DNA of 64,000 nucleotides from contig FUZR01000002.1 of the NCBI GenBank assembly GCA_900167895.1, forward strand, positions 434,001-498,000, read 5' to 3'. Both the position numbers and the translations under genes were made by a program. The first letter of the stretch is position 1, and each line of letters starts with the position of its first letter. This document shows, piece after piece, positions 51,515 through 60,826 of the stretch. This DNA comes from Bacteroidales bacterium WCE2004. GTDB taxonomy: Bacteria; Bacteroidota; Bacteroidia; Bacteroidales; UBA932. The notes below the pieces were generated by a model. It ran no database searches, was not told the origin of the DNA, and worked only from the letters and a program-made list of their open reading frames with translations.

Positions 51515-52321
51515 ATGACGAGCAAGACAGCCCTCCCGTTCCTCCTGCTTCTCTCCCTCCTGTGCGCCGCCGGCGCGCGGGCGCAGGAAGTCGAATGGGC
51601 CGACACGCTGGAGACGGAGACCGCCAGGCCGCCGATCAACGACTATGTCCTGATCGGCGTCAACTACGGCGTCAGCTTCAGCAATATGTACTACGCACCG
51701 TCCAAGCACAACCGGGCCTGGCAGTTCTCGCCGAACTATGTGAGCGTCACGTTCACCAAGTTCAGCAAGATGTTTGACCGGATGGCCAACTTCGCCCTGG
51801 TGATGGGCGTCGCGCACGGCTATGAAGGATTCGGCTTCAAGCGGGATCCCGAGACGGGCCGCTCGCAGGATGTGGACGGCGCGGAGCAGGCCGTGATCGA
51901 GGTCTTCGAGATCCCGGCCCTGGCGCAGTTCCACGCCGATTTCTATCCGGGCAAGATCATGGCCAACCTGGGCGTGTACGGCGGCTGGCGCAACAGCATT
52001 TCCCGTTCCGGGCCCTCGCTGGATCCGGCCTACGCCAACGCTTTCCGTCCCTACGAGCACCGGATCGAGTACGGCCTGCAGGGCGGCGCCGGTTTCGCGC
52101 TGATGTTCGACCCGGTCGAGATCCATTTCAACGCCCTGGTCCGCTGGTCCTGGTCCTCACTTTACGATCCGGACTACTACAGCGACATCTATTACCGCTA
52201 TGCCTATCCGCTCGACATCATCGCCACGGTAGGCGTGCATTTCCAGCTGACCAAGCGCTCCGGCAAGACCAACCGGCAGCTTCGTCAGGAAGCCAAACAA
52301 ATCGTATATGGCTCGCATTGA
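51515..52321 (+). CDS. Predicted outer-membrane beta-barrel protein (hypothetical)
   Basis: A 268-residue protein with a signal peptide (cut after about residue 23, GARAQ) followed by alternating strands rich in aromatic residues, as in small outer-membrane barrels (PorT-like size and layout): LIGVNYGVSFSNMYYAP, FHADFYPGKIMANLGVYGGW, IATVGVHFQLTKR. No family was recognised with certainty. It overlaps ispG by 14 nt. Confidence 0.7.
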   Translation: MTSKTALPFLLLLSLLCAAGARAQEVEWADTLETETARPPINDYVLIGVNYGVSFSNMYYAPSKHNRAWQFSPNYVSVTFTKFSKMFDRMANFALVMGVAHGYEGFGFKRDPETGRSQDVDGAEQAVIEVFEIPALAQFHADFYPGKIMANLGVYGGWRNSISRSGPSLDPAYANAFRPYEHRIEYGLQGGAGFALMFDPVEIHFNALVRWSWSSLYDPDYYSDIYYRYAYPLDIIATVGVHFQLTKRSGKTNRQLRQEAKQIVYGSH

Positions 52322-53534
52322 GACACTTCCAGTCCGGGTCGGTGATTCGCTCATCATCGGCGCCGGGCATCCCGTCGTCGTCCAGACGATGTGCAACACG
52401 CATACTTCCGACGTAGAGGCCACCGTGGCCCAAACCCTGGAGCTCGTCGCCGCCGGCGCACAGCTGGTGCGCATTACGGTGCCGGGCCGCCAGGACGTCC
52501 CGCACATCGCGGAGATCAAGCGGCGCCTGCGCGAAGCGGGCTGCCGCGTGCCGCTGGTCGCGGACATCCATTTCTCGTCGGAGACGGCCATCGCCGTGGC
52601 CCCGGTCGTGGAGAAGGTCCGCATCAACCCGGGCAACTTCCATCCTGACCACGACAAGGCGCGCGAGCAGTTCGCCCGCTTCCTGGCCGTCTGCAAAGAG
52701 CACGGCACCGCCGTGCGCGTGGGGCTCAACCACGGCTCGCTGGGCCGCTACATCACCGACCGCTACGGCAACACGCCGCACGCGATGGCGATGGCGGCGA
52801 TGGAATGGCTGGAGATGTGCATCGCGGCCGACTTCCTCAACGTCGTGGTCTCGCTGAAGGCGAGCAACACGGTCGTGATGGTGGAGGCCTACCGCGAGCT
52901 CGCGCAGCGGATGCAGGAGCGCGGCGTCGTCTTCCCGATGCACCTCGGCGTGACCGAGGCCGGCGGCGGCGACAGCGGCCGCATCAAGTCCTGCGTGGGC
53001 ATCGCCTCGCTCCTCCAGGAGGGCATCGGCGACACCATCCGCGTCTCCCTGACCGAGCCGCCCGTCAACGAACTGCCCGTCGCGCAGTATCTGGCGGAGG
53101 GCCGCAAGGGCGACGTGATGCTGGACGCCGCCATCCAGTGGGGCCCGAAGCTGCTGAAGCGCGAAATCGACGGGATCCCCGCCTCCGCGGGCCTCTCGGA
53201 ATATCTGAAAGACGAGATCATGCAGGCGGCCCGGCGCCGCTTCTACAAGCCGGAATACATCGCCTGCCCGGGCTGCGGCCGCACGATGTATGACCTGCAG
53301 ACCACCTTCGAGGAAGTCCAGCGGCGCACCGCCCACCTCAAGGGGCTGGTCATCGCCGTGATGGGATGCATCGTCAACGGCCCCGGCGAGATGGCCGACG
53401 CCGACTGGGGCTATGTGGGTGAAGGTGGCGGCAAGGTGACGATCTACCGCAAGAGCGAACCCGTCCTTCGGCACATCCCCGACAGCGAGGCCATCGACAG
53501 GCTGCTGGAGCTCATCGAGGCAGACGCCAAATAG
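52308..53534 (+). CDS. ispG: 4-hydroxy-3-methylbut-2-enyl diphosphate synthase (IspG/GcpE), short form
   Basis: A 408-residue [4Fe-4S] enzyme of the MEP isoprenoid pathway. The TIM barrel keeps VVVQTMCNTHTSDVEATVAQ, ADIHFSSETAI and RINPGN; the Fe-S domain keeps CPGCGRTMYDL and GCIVNGPGE with the three cluster Cys and the Glu ligand. Most Bacteroidales IspG proteins are near 600 residues because of a third domain between barrel and Fe-S domain; here only about 80 residues lie there (about 30 in E. coli), starting SLTEPPVNELPVAQYL. It is therefore a reduced form. Confidence 0.93.
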   Translation: MARIETLPVRVGDSLIIGAGHPVVVQTMCNTHTSDVEATVAQTLELVAAGAQLVRITVPGRQDVPHIAEIKRRLREAGCRVPLVADIHFSSETAIAVAPVVEKVRINPGNFHPDHDKAREQFARFLAVCKEHGTAVRVGLNHGSLGRYITDRYGNTPHAMAMAAMEWLEMCIAADFLNVVVSLKASNTVVMVEAYRELAQRMQERGVVFPMHLGVTEAGGGDSGRIKSCVGIASLLQEGIGDTIRVSLTEPPVNELPVAQYLAEGRKGDVMLDAAIQWGPKLLKREIDGIPASAGLSEYLKDEIMQAARRRFYKPEYIACPGCGRTMYDLQTTFEEVQRRTAHLKGLVIAVMGCIVNGPGEMADADWGYVGEGGGKVTIYRKSEPVLRHIPDSEAIDRLLELIEADAK

Positions 53535-54737
53535 CTATTCTACGTAGAGCAGGAGGCCCTTGAGGTACTCCCCTTCCGGATGATAGATGCTGACCGGATG
53601 GTCGGCGCCCTGGCAGAGCCGGTCCAGGATCCGCACGCTGCGGCCCGTCTGGGCGGCGGCGGAGAAGACCGTGTTGGCGAAGGTGATCTTGTCGACGACC
53701 TGCGAGCAGCTGAACGTGAACACGAGGCCGCCCGGCGCCACCTTGGCGATGGCGGCGGCGTTGAGCCGCTGGTAGGCGCGGAGCGCGTTCTTGAGCGCGC
53801 CGCGGTGCTTGGCGAATGCCGGCGGGTCCACGATCATCAGGTCGTATTTCCCCTCCGGGATCTTTCTCAAGAATTCGATGGCATCCTCGCAGTAGTTGGT
53901 ATATGCCGCTTCATCGGCGTTTAGCCGAATATTCCTCTCGACCATGTCCATGGCGCGCGCGGAAGAGTCGACGGAGTCGACGAGCGCAGCGCCGGCGGTC
54001 AGCGCATAGATGCTGAAGCCGCCCGTGTAGCAGAAAAGATTGAGTACACGGCGCCCGGCGGCATATTTACCGACCAGGGCGCGGTTGTCCCGCTGGTCCA
54101 GGAAGAAGCCGGTCTTCTGGCCTTCCTCCCAGTTGACGAGGAACTTGCGGCCGTTCTCCAGCACCACCGTCTCGCTGGACGCGAAGCCCGGCGCCTTATA
54201 GAGGTAGCCGTCGACCAGCTCCAGCCCGGCCTTGAACGGCGCCGTCCCGGAACTCTTGTCGTAGACAGCCTTCAGGCGCTCGCCGAACACGGCCTTCAGC
54301 GCCTCGCAGATCTGCATCTTGGCGCGGAACATGCCGACCGAGTGGGCCTGCATCACGCACACCCCGTCATACCAGTCGATGATCAGTCCCGGCAGCCCGT
54401 CACCCTCTCCGTGGATCAGGCGGAAGCAATTCGTCCCGGAGAACGCTGAATTGTCCGAATAAAGTCCTACCGCGATGCGAGCCTGCAGGGCGCGGGCAAT
54501 GGAATCGGTCCAGAATTCGGGGGCGGTGGGATCGGCGTCGAAAGAAAGGATGCGGACGGCGATGGAGCCGACCTGCCAGTGGCCGGAGGCCAGGAACTGC
54601 CCCTCGGCGCTGTAGACGCCGACGATGTCGCCCTCGGCGGGCGAACCCTGCACCTGGGCGACAGCGCCGCTGAACACCCACGGATGGAAACGGCGCAACG
54701 ACTCGTCGCGCCCGTGTTTCAGAATGACTTTAACCAT
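53535..54737 (-). CDS. Class I SAM-dependent rRNA methyltransferase, RlmI-like (PUA domain)
   Basis: A 400-residue methyltransferase with an N-terminal PUA domain (RFHPWVFSGAVAQVQGSPAEGDIVGVYS), an RNA-methylase middle part (GTNCFRLIHGEGDGLPGLIIDWY), SAM motif I VLNLFCYTGGFSIYALTAGA, motif IV MIVDPPAFAKHRGAL and the FTFSCSQVV end. This matches RlmI (m5C1962 of 23S rRNA) and the similar YccW group. The stop abuts the convergent ispG stop. Its start overlaps the RNase D-like gene upstream. Confidence 0.9.
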   Translation of the reverse strand: MVKVILKHGRDESLRRFHPWVFSGAVAQVQGSPAEGDIVGVYSAEGQFLASGHWQVGSIAVRILSFDADPTAPEFWTDSIARALQARIAVGLYSDNSAFSGTNCFRLIHGEGDGLPGLIIDWYDGVCVMQAHSVGMFRAKMQICEALKAVFGERLKAVYDKSSGTAPFKAGLELVDGYLYKAPGFASSETVVLENGRKFLVNWEEGQKTGFFLDQRDNRALVGKYAAGRRVLNLFCYTGGFSIYALTAGAALVDSVDSSARAMDMVERNIRLNADEAAYTNYCEDAIEFLRKIPEGKYDLMIVDPPAFAKHRGALKNALRAYQRLNAAAIAKVAPGGLVFTFSCSQVVDKITFANTVFSAAAQTGRSVRILDRLCQGADHPVSIYHPEGEYLKGLLLYVE

Positions 54738-55494
54738 TGTCCTGCTGTGCTGCTGCCTCCGCGGGCTTCTTGGCCTTGCGGCGATGCCGGCGGCGGCGTT
54801 TCTTCGGTTTCGCCTCCTCTCCTTCCGCCTGCGGGGCCGCCTGCTGCGCCTCCTTCGGAGCCTGCGCAGGCTGCGGCTGCGGCGGATTCAGCTCCTCCGG
54901 CGTGAGCGGATGCTTCTCCGACTTGAGGAGCTTCAGATACATCTCCCGGCACACCCAGGCGTCCGTCGCCGCATACATCTGCTGCGCAGCGGACAGCTCG
55001 TCCGCCTCCCAGTTGGACAGCTGCTGCGACTTCGAAATCCGCACGCCAAGGATGTTGGCGGCCAGTTTCTTCACGCTCTTGTCACGGATCCCCCACTCGT
55101 AGGCGATCTTCTGCAGGTCCACGAAACCGCGCTCCTCGAACTTGCGGTAGTACTGCAGCCCGCGCACGTCGTCGTGCACGGCGGCACCCACCTTGAGGAT
55201 GCGGGGATTGGACAGGACGGCACAAAGCAACTTGCGCATTCCCATCGAACCGACGCGGAACAGGTACGCCTTCTCGGCGCCCGACAACTGCAGCAGGGCC
55301 ACGTGGTTGTGGCGCTGGCCCGGCGAAAAGACCGGACGCGTCTCCGTGTCGAAACCGATGATCTTCTGCGTGCCCAGATAGGCGATCGCCCGCACGAAAT
55401 CGATTCCGTTCTTGTCTATGACCGTGATCTTGCCGGGAAAGGATCCCAGCGGCATTTTCTCTATATCTTCGGGCAGTATGCTAATTTTGTACAT
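54730..55494 (-). CDS. RNase D-like 3'-5' exonuclease with basic tail
   Basis: A 254-residue DEDDy-type exonuclease: Exo I IIGFDTETRPVFSP (D50 region), Exo II with GAAVHDDVRGL, and Exo III YAATDAWVCREMY. A conserved fold of about 195 residues is followed by a Pro/Gln/Ala-rich spacer and a strongly basic stretch PKKRRRRHRRKAKKP, likely an RNA contact. It overlaps the rlmI-like gene by 8 bp and is probably co-transcribed, which suggests a role in rRNA processing. Confidence 0.85.
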   Translation of the reverse strand: MYKISILPEDIEKMPLGSFPGKITVIDKNGIDFVRAIAYLGTQKIIGFDTETRPVFSPGQRHNHVALLQLSGAEKAYLFRVGSMGMRKLLCAVLSNPRILKVGAAVHDDVRGLQYYRKFEERGFVDLQKIAYEWGIRDKSVKKLAANILGVRISKSQQLSNWEADELSAAQQMYAATDAWVCREMYLKLLKSEKHPLTPEELNPPQPQPAQAPKEAQQAAPQAEGEEAKPKKRRRRHRRKAKKPAEAAAQQDNG

Positions 55495-56596
55495 ATGAAC
55501 CGGGGATCAGGATGATCGCGTCGTCTTCGGATTCCGGCTTGCGGACCGGACGGAACACCATCACCTGAGGTTTGGCAATATTGTGAGTAAAAAGGTTGTG
55601 TTCGCGCAAGAAGGAATAGCAGCAGTCCGACACCTCTTCGAAGGCGCTGAGGAAGAAAAACTCCTCCGGAATCAGCCGACCGATCGTCATCGAACTCTCG
55701 TTCATCACGGAGACGACCTCCGAAAGCTCGGCCCGCAGCGTGTCCAGGGACAGGGACAGGTCATCCACCAGGATGGCATCCAGCTGCCGGGTCTGGCCGG
55801 CGGCGAGATAATCGCGCAGGAACATGTGCAGGACGCTGTCGCGCCGGACTACCGGCGCAACGACGCAAGAAGCACCCTTCAGGCCTTGCGCTGCCGCCTT
55901 CCGGGTGAAGATACGTTCGTAGATGCCCGACGACGCATACTGCGGATCGCAGAGAATGGCGACGGAAAGGTCTTCGCGGCTTTTTTTCGCGAAAGCGCGG
56001 TCGATCATCCGCTCCACCGGCCGCACGACCGGAATCCGGCAGTTGGTCGAAGAAAGGAGCGTGTCCACGTCGAAGCCGCCGTATTCGGCCAGGAACGGGT
56101 CCGCCAGCACGACCAGCTTGGAGCGGCGCTTGGAAGAAAGGCCCTGGAGGTCATACGGACTGATGTGCACGGCGGTGTCGAGGGCCGCCAGGACCCGCTG
56201 CACCGTCCAGCAGCGCAGCTCGTCGGCGCCCCGCTCCTTCAGGACGGACTCATAGGAGCCGGCGTCCTCGATGCAGACGAACGTCTCGCCGGCGAAATCC
56301 GGCAGGCCGTCGGGCTGGAAGGAAGCATTCACGTTGTCCTGCCTGTCGCGGAAGGAGAACTGCTCCGCCAGGCGGTCGCAGACGAATTCGCTGCCGATGA
56401 TGGTGATGTCCGAGGTCGGGCGGGGCTCACGGCCGCGCAGCAGTTCGGCACGCGGGCCGGTCTTCTCCGCCAGGATCTCCCGCACGAGCGGGATGGTGGG
56501 ACGGGGCTCAACCTTCTGCCGCCCGCAGGCGACAGGCAGCAGCAGAAGCAACAGCAGGAGCGGCCGGGCCGCACGTCGGCAAGTCTCGGGAATCAT
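55481..56596 (-). CDS. Uncharacterised lipoprotein
   Basis: A 371-residue lipoprotein (signal with the LLLLLLLLPVAC run, Cys at about 24). I do not recognise the family. The body alternates strands and helices with phrases such as SDITIIGSEFVCDRLAEQF, SVAILCDPQYASSGIYERI and VFRPVRKPESEDDAIILIPG, vaguely like a periplasmic-binding-type alpha/beta fold. The ATG at 56596 overlaps the pssA stop (ATGA), so it is translated with phosphatidylserine synthase and may act in envelope lipid work. Its end overlaps the start of the RNase D-like gene by 14 bp. Confidence 0.68.
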   Translation of the reverse strand: MIPETCRRAARPLLLLLLLLPVACGRQKVEPRPTIPLVREILAEKTGPRAELLRGREPRPTSDITIIGSEFVCDRLAEQFSFRDRQDNVNASFQPDGLPDFAGETFVCIEDAGSYESVLKERGADELRCWTVQRVLAALDTAVHISPYDLQGLSSKRRSKLVVLADPFLAEYGGFDVDTLLSSTNCRIPVVRPVERMIDRAFAKKSREDLSVAILCDPQYASSGIYERIFTRKAAAQGLKGASCVVAPVVRRDSVLHMFLRDYLAAGQTRQLDAILVDDLSLSLDTLRAELSEVVSVMNESSMTIGRLIPEEFFFLSAFEEVSDCCYSFLREHNLFTHNIAKPQVMVFRPVRKPESEDDAIILIPGSYVQN

Positions 56597-57315
56597 ATCT
56601 TGAAAAGCGCGTAAACCAGATTGTTGACGATATAGAAGAGCAATCCGAGCACCACGGTCAGCGACCAGTGGTGGCCGGCGATCAGACAAAGGAGGGCGGC
56701 GGCGATGAAAAAGGCCACCAGCGTCAGGCGCTTCGTCCAGAGCGTGCGGCCGTCGTCACGATGCATCTTGAACGAGAACATCGGGACCTCGCATACCAGC
56801 AGGAGGCTGAGGCAGAGGGCCAGCAGCGGGACAAAGACCGGCCCGGACACCCAGATGGACAGGAACTCGAGCGGCGTGAAGCAGCAATAGCAGCACAGGG
56901 CGCCGCAGAGCAGGGCGGCCGCCGGCGTGGGCAGGCCCAGGAAGCCCGCAGTCTGGCGATCGTCCACGTTGAACTTCGCCAGGCGCAGCGCGCTGAAGAC
57001 GGTCAGTACCAGCGGAAGCCAGCAGATCCAGCTCGTGTCGAAGCGGTAGGTCCGCATCAGCTCACAGAGCATCAGCGCCGGCAGGAAGCCGAAGCTGAGC
57101 AGGTCGCAGAGCGAATCCAGCTCCTTGCCGAGGTCGGAATAGGCCTTCAGCAGGCGCGCCGCGAAGCCGTCGAGGAAATCGAAGACGGCCGCGGCCAGCA
57201 TGCAATAGAAGGCGAGGTCCAGCCGGTGGTGCAGGACGAAGACAACCCCGACCAGGCCGCAGACGATGTTCATCGCGGTCAGCATGTCGGGGATGTATTT
57301 CTTCAGCGTCATCAC
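56593..57315 (-). CDS. pssA: CDP-diacylglycerol-serine O-phosphatidyltransferase
   Basis: A 240-residue inner-membrane CDP-alcohol phosphatidyltransferase. The catalytic signature DFLDGFAARLLKAYSDLGKELDSLCDLLSFG near residues 46-76 has the DGx2ARx8Gx3Dx3D pattern with all four Asp. PIPES-like type II PS synthases are this size with six membrane helices. It makes phosphatidylserine from CDP-diacylglycerol and serine. Start is MMTLKK at 57315, 3 bp after the C1 peptidase stop. Confidence 0.91.
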   Translation of the reverse strand: MMTLKKYIPDMLTAMNIVCGLVGVVFVLHHRLDLAFYCMLAAAVFDFLDGFAARLLKAYSDLGKELDSLCDLLSFGFLPALMLCELMRTYRFDTSWICWLPLVLTVFSALRLAKFNVDDRQTAGFLGLPTPAAALLCGALCCYCCFTPLEFLSIWVSGPVFVPLLALCLSLLLVCEVPMFSFKMHRDDGRTLWTKRLTLVAFFIAAALLCLIAGHHWSLTVVLGLLFYIVNNLVYALFKI

Positions 57316-57318
57316 GGA

Positions 57319-58506
57319 TTATCTGAGGCCGAGTTTCTTGCGGATGTCCTTGGGAAGGGCGTCCTTGTGGAAGGTCATGTCCAGGGTCTGGGCCTTCACG
57401 AAGGCCTCGGTGACATACCAGATGCCCTTGTACTTGCCGGTCTCGCCCCAGGAGTTCTTGACCATGTAATATTTCTTGCCGTCCTGGTCCTTGGCGATGC
57501 CGAAGATGTGCATGCCGTGGTCGTCCGTCATCGTCTTGTTGTCGAACTCCTTCTGGCGGGACTCCTGCGTCGGGACGCTCTCGACCAGCACGATCGGAGC
57601 GGGCTTGCCCTCCTCCTTGCCGACCCAGTGCTCCTGGTCGGAGCCGGCGGCGGTGGCCTTGACGTCCACCAGGATGCCCAGGCCGTCACGGGTGAAGCCG
57701 TCGTGGCTCACGTCGGCGCCCCAGCAGGTGGTGAAGCCGTTCTCCAGGGCGTAATCCAGGGCAGCCATCAGCTCGTCGATCGGGACGTTGAAGGAGCGGG
57801 AACCGCGCCAATTGTCGCAGACCTCGAGGGCGAACCAGGTATAGAACGGATGGTGCGTGAAGGAAGTCAGCTCGACATAGTCGTCCGGGTTGATCTTCAT
57901 CGCATCGCGGTAGGTGGCCGGGGTGTAGGTCTTGCCGTCCACCACGAAAGTCTCGGGAGCCTTGCCCAGGTACTCGTCCACCACGGCGTCGAAACCACGC
58001 TTCCAGGCGGTGGAGAGGGTGCGGGTGTTGCGGGACACAGCCTCGACATAACTCAGCAGCACGGCGTCCATCTCAGCCTGCTGCGGGAGCGGCGTGCCGT
58101 AGTTCATGCCGGTCATCTCGGCGTTCGGCACGATGCCGTGTTCGCGGATGACCTCGAAGACGTCGCCCGCGCCGGAGCCGGCGCTGAAGCCGAGCTTGCC
58201 GTCCAGGCGGATATATTTCTCAGCGCGCTCCTTGTAGGATGTCGACACCACGAAGAACTCGGAGAAGTCGGGATACTTGGACTCATCCGTGATCTTGCCC
58301 AGCCGGATGGCCTCAGACTCCAGGAAACTGAGGGCGGAGAAGGACCAGCAGGTCCCGCTGCTCGCCTGGTTCTTGACGGAGGTGACCGGGGCGGCCTTGA
58401 CGGTGGTGAAAGTAAACTCGGGCATCTGGACTCCACCGGACCGCTGAGCCGACGCGGAAACGGCCAGGCAGGCCAGGGAGGCCACTAAAAGGAGGATTCG
58501 CTTCAT
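57319..58506 (-). CDS. Papain-fold (C1) peptidase, aminopeptidase C/bleomycin hydrolase-like, exported
   Basis: A 395-residue secreted cysteine peptidase: signal peptide (to about residue 21), catalytic C53 in SSGTCWSF, the His in DDHGMHIFGIA and the Asn in VKNSWGE. The layout and C-terminal GIWYVTEAFVKAQTLDM resemble the PepC/bleomycin hydrolase family, but with a signal peptide rather than cytoplasmic. It is expected to trim peptides outside the inner membrane. Promoter at 58534-58541. Confidence 0.9.
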   Translation of the reverse strand: MKRILLLVASLACLAVSASAQRSGGVQMPEFTFTTVKAAPVTSVKNQASSGTCWSFSALSFLESEAIRLGKITDESKYPDFSEFFVVSTSYKERAEKYIRLDGKLGFSAGSGAGDVFEVIREHGIVPNAEMTGMNYGTPLPQQAEMDAVLLSYVEAVSRNTRTLSTAWKRGFDAVVDEYLGKAPETFVVDGKTYTPATYRDAMKINPDDYVELTSFTHHPFYTWFALEVCDNWRGSRSFNVPIDELMAALDYALENGFTTCWGADVSHDGFTRDGLGILVDVKATAAGSDQEHWVGKEEGKPAPIVLVESVPTQESRQKEFDNKTMTDDHGMHIFGIAKDQDGKKYYMVKNSWGETGKYKGIWYVTEAFVKAQTLDMTFHKDALPKDIRKKLGLR

Positions 58507-58533
58507 GTTTATCTAAAAATTGGTTTTCAATTA

Positions 58534-58541
58534 CAAAGATA
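58534..58541 (-). promoter_or_regulatory. Bacteroidetes -7 box for the C1 peptidase gene
   Basis: Minus-strand TATCTTTG (TAnnTTTG), 27 nt before the ATG and directly beside the gapA terminator. Confidence 0.55.
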
Positions 58542-58571
58542 GCAAAAGGATGGCAGAAAACTGCCATCCTT
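58542..58571 (-). terminator. Intrinsic terminator after gapA
   Basis: An 11-bp perfect stem (AAGGATGGCAG at 58546-58556 with CTGCCATCCTT at 58561-58571), loop AAAA, followed on the minus strand by TTTTGC. The next promoter box starts within 5 bp. Confidence 0.75.
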
Positions 58572-58600
58572 CAACAAAAAATGTCTGTAGAGGATTCCTC

Positions 58601-59611
<1,011 letters not shown>

Positions 59612-59662
59612 CTATAAGTTGTTAATAAATCGAATAATCGATACTTCTAACCAAAAAGCGTG

Positions 59663-59670
59663 CAAATATA
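59663..59670 (-). promoter_or_regulatory. Bacteroidetes -7 box for gapA
   Basis: Minus-strand TATATTTG (TAnnTTTG), 63 nt before the ATG, just 20 bp after the lpxB stop. The predicted mRNA 5' end lies near 59656. Confidence 0.55.
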
Positions 59671-59689
59671 CAACTTTCTACGATGAAAA

Positions 59690-60826
59690 TCAACCCCTTT
59701 GCAATAATTCATCCAGTTCTTCGATCATCGCGCGGGCCACGGCGCGCGAGGCACCGCTGCCGCCCAGCGACTGCCGGATGTCGGCGTAGTCCGCCAGCAT
59801 CCGTTCCCGGTATCCGCCGTCCTCCACCAGGCGCCGGATTTCGGCCGTGACCGCTTCCGCGGTGAAGTCTTCCTGGACCAGTTCGCGGAAAGCCGCGCGG
59901 TCGATGCAGAGGTTGCCCAGGGAGATGAACTTGATGTGGTCCATCACGTGCAGGACGTGGCGGGCGACCCAGACCGTGACGGGCGAGCCGCTCCAGCAGA
60001 CCACCTGCGGCGTGCCGATGAGCACGGCTTCCAGCGAGGCCGTGCCGGAATTGATCACGGCCGCTTCGGCATAGCGCAGCACGTCGTAGGTCCTGCCGAA
60101 GACCAGGTCCACGTTCGTCCGGCCGCCGATGTAGGGCGCATAGTCCGCTTCGGTGCGGGCGGGCGCGCCCGCCACGACGAAGCGCACGTCCTCCCAGCCG
60201 GGCAGGGCGGCCAGGCGGTCGGCGACCTCCATGCAGACCGGCATCATCCGGCTGATCTCGCCCTGGCGAGAGCCGGCCAGCAGGGCGACGTAGCGCCCCT
60301 CCAGCGGCCGCGCGTAGGCGTGGCCGTCCACCGCATCCACGAGCGGATTGCCCCGGTAGACGAACGGGATGCCCGCCTTCGTGAAATACGGGATCTCGAA
60401 GGGGAATACGATGAACAGCCGGTCCACCCACGCCTTGAGCTTGCGGTTGCGGCTCGCGCGGGAGGCCCAGGTCTTGGGGGCGATATAATAGAAGACACGG
60501 ATGCCGCGTGCGTGGCACCATTTCGCGATCTTCATGTTGAATCCGGGATAATCGATCAGGACCACCACGTCGGGCTTCCAGGCAAGGATGTCCGCCTTGC
60601 AGTCGCGCAGGCTGCGCAGCAGGCGGCCGCCCTTGGCCAGGACATCCGTCAGGCCCATCACGGCGCCCTCGCGATAGTGGTGCGCGAGCGTCGCGCCGGC
60701 CGCCTGCATCAGGTCGCCGCCCCGACAGCGGAACTCCGCCGCAGGATCCTCGGCCTGCAGCCCCCGGATGAGGTTGCTGCCGTGCAGGTCGCCGGAAGCC
60801 TCTCCGGCTATCAGATAGTAACGCAT
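59690..60826 (-). CDS. lpxB: Lipid-A-disaccharide synthase
   Basis: A 378-residue GT19 glycosyltransferase that condenses UDP-2,3-diacylglucosamine with lipid X to make the lipid A disaccharide. N-terminal signature GEASGDLHGSNLIRGL; GFNMKIAKWCHARGIRVFYYIAPKTWAS, VLIDYPGF and SGTASLEAVLIGTPQVV are family hallmarks. It starts inside the surE gene (16-bp overlap) on the same strand. The final 20 residues are Arg/Glu-rich. Confidence 0.95.
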   Translation of the reverse strand: MRYYLIAGEASGDLHGSNLIRGLQAEDPAAEFRCRGGDLMQAAGATLAHHYREGAVMGLTDVLAKGGRLLRSLRDCKADILAWKPDVVVLIDYPGFNMKIAKWCHARGIRVFYYIAPKTWASRASRNRKLKAWVDRLFIVFPFEIPYFTKAGIPFVYRGNPLVDAVDGHAYARPLEGRYVALLAGSRQGEISRMMPVCMEVADRLAALPGWEDVRFVVAGAPARTEADYAPYIGGRTNVDLVFGRTYDVLRYAEAAVINSGTASLEAVLIGTPQVVCWSGSPVTVWVARHVLHVMDHIKFISLGNLCIDRAAFRELVQEDFTAEAVTAEIRRLVEDGGYRERMLADYADIRQSLGGSGASRAVARAMIEELDELLQRG

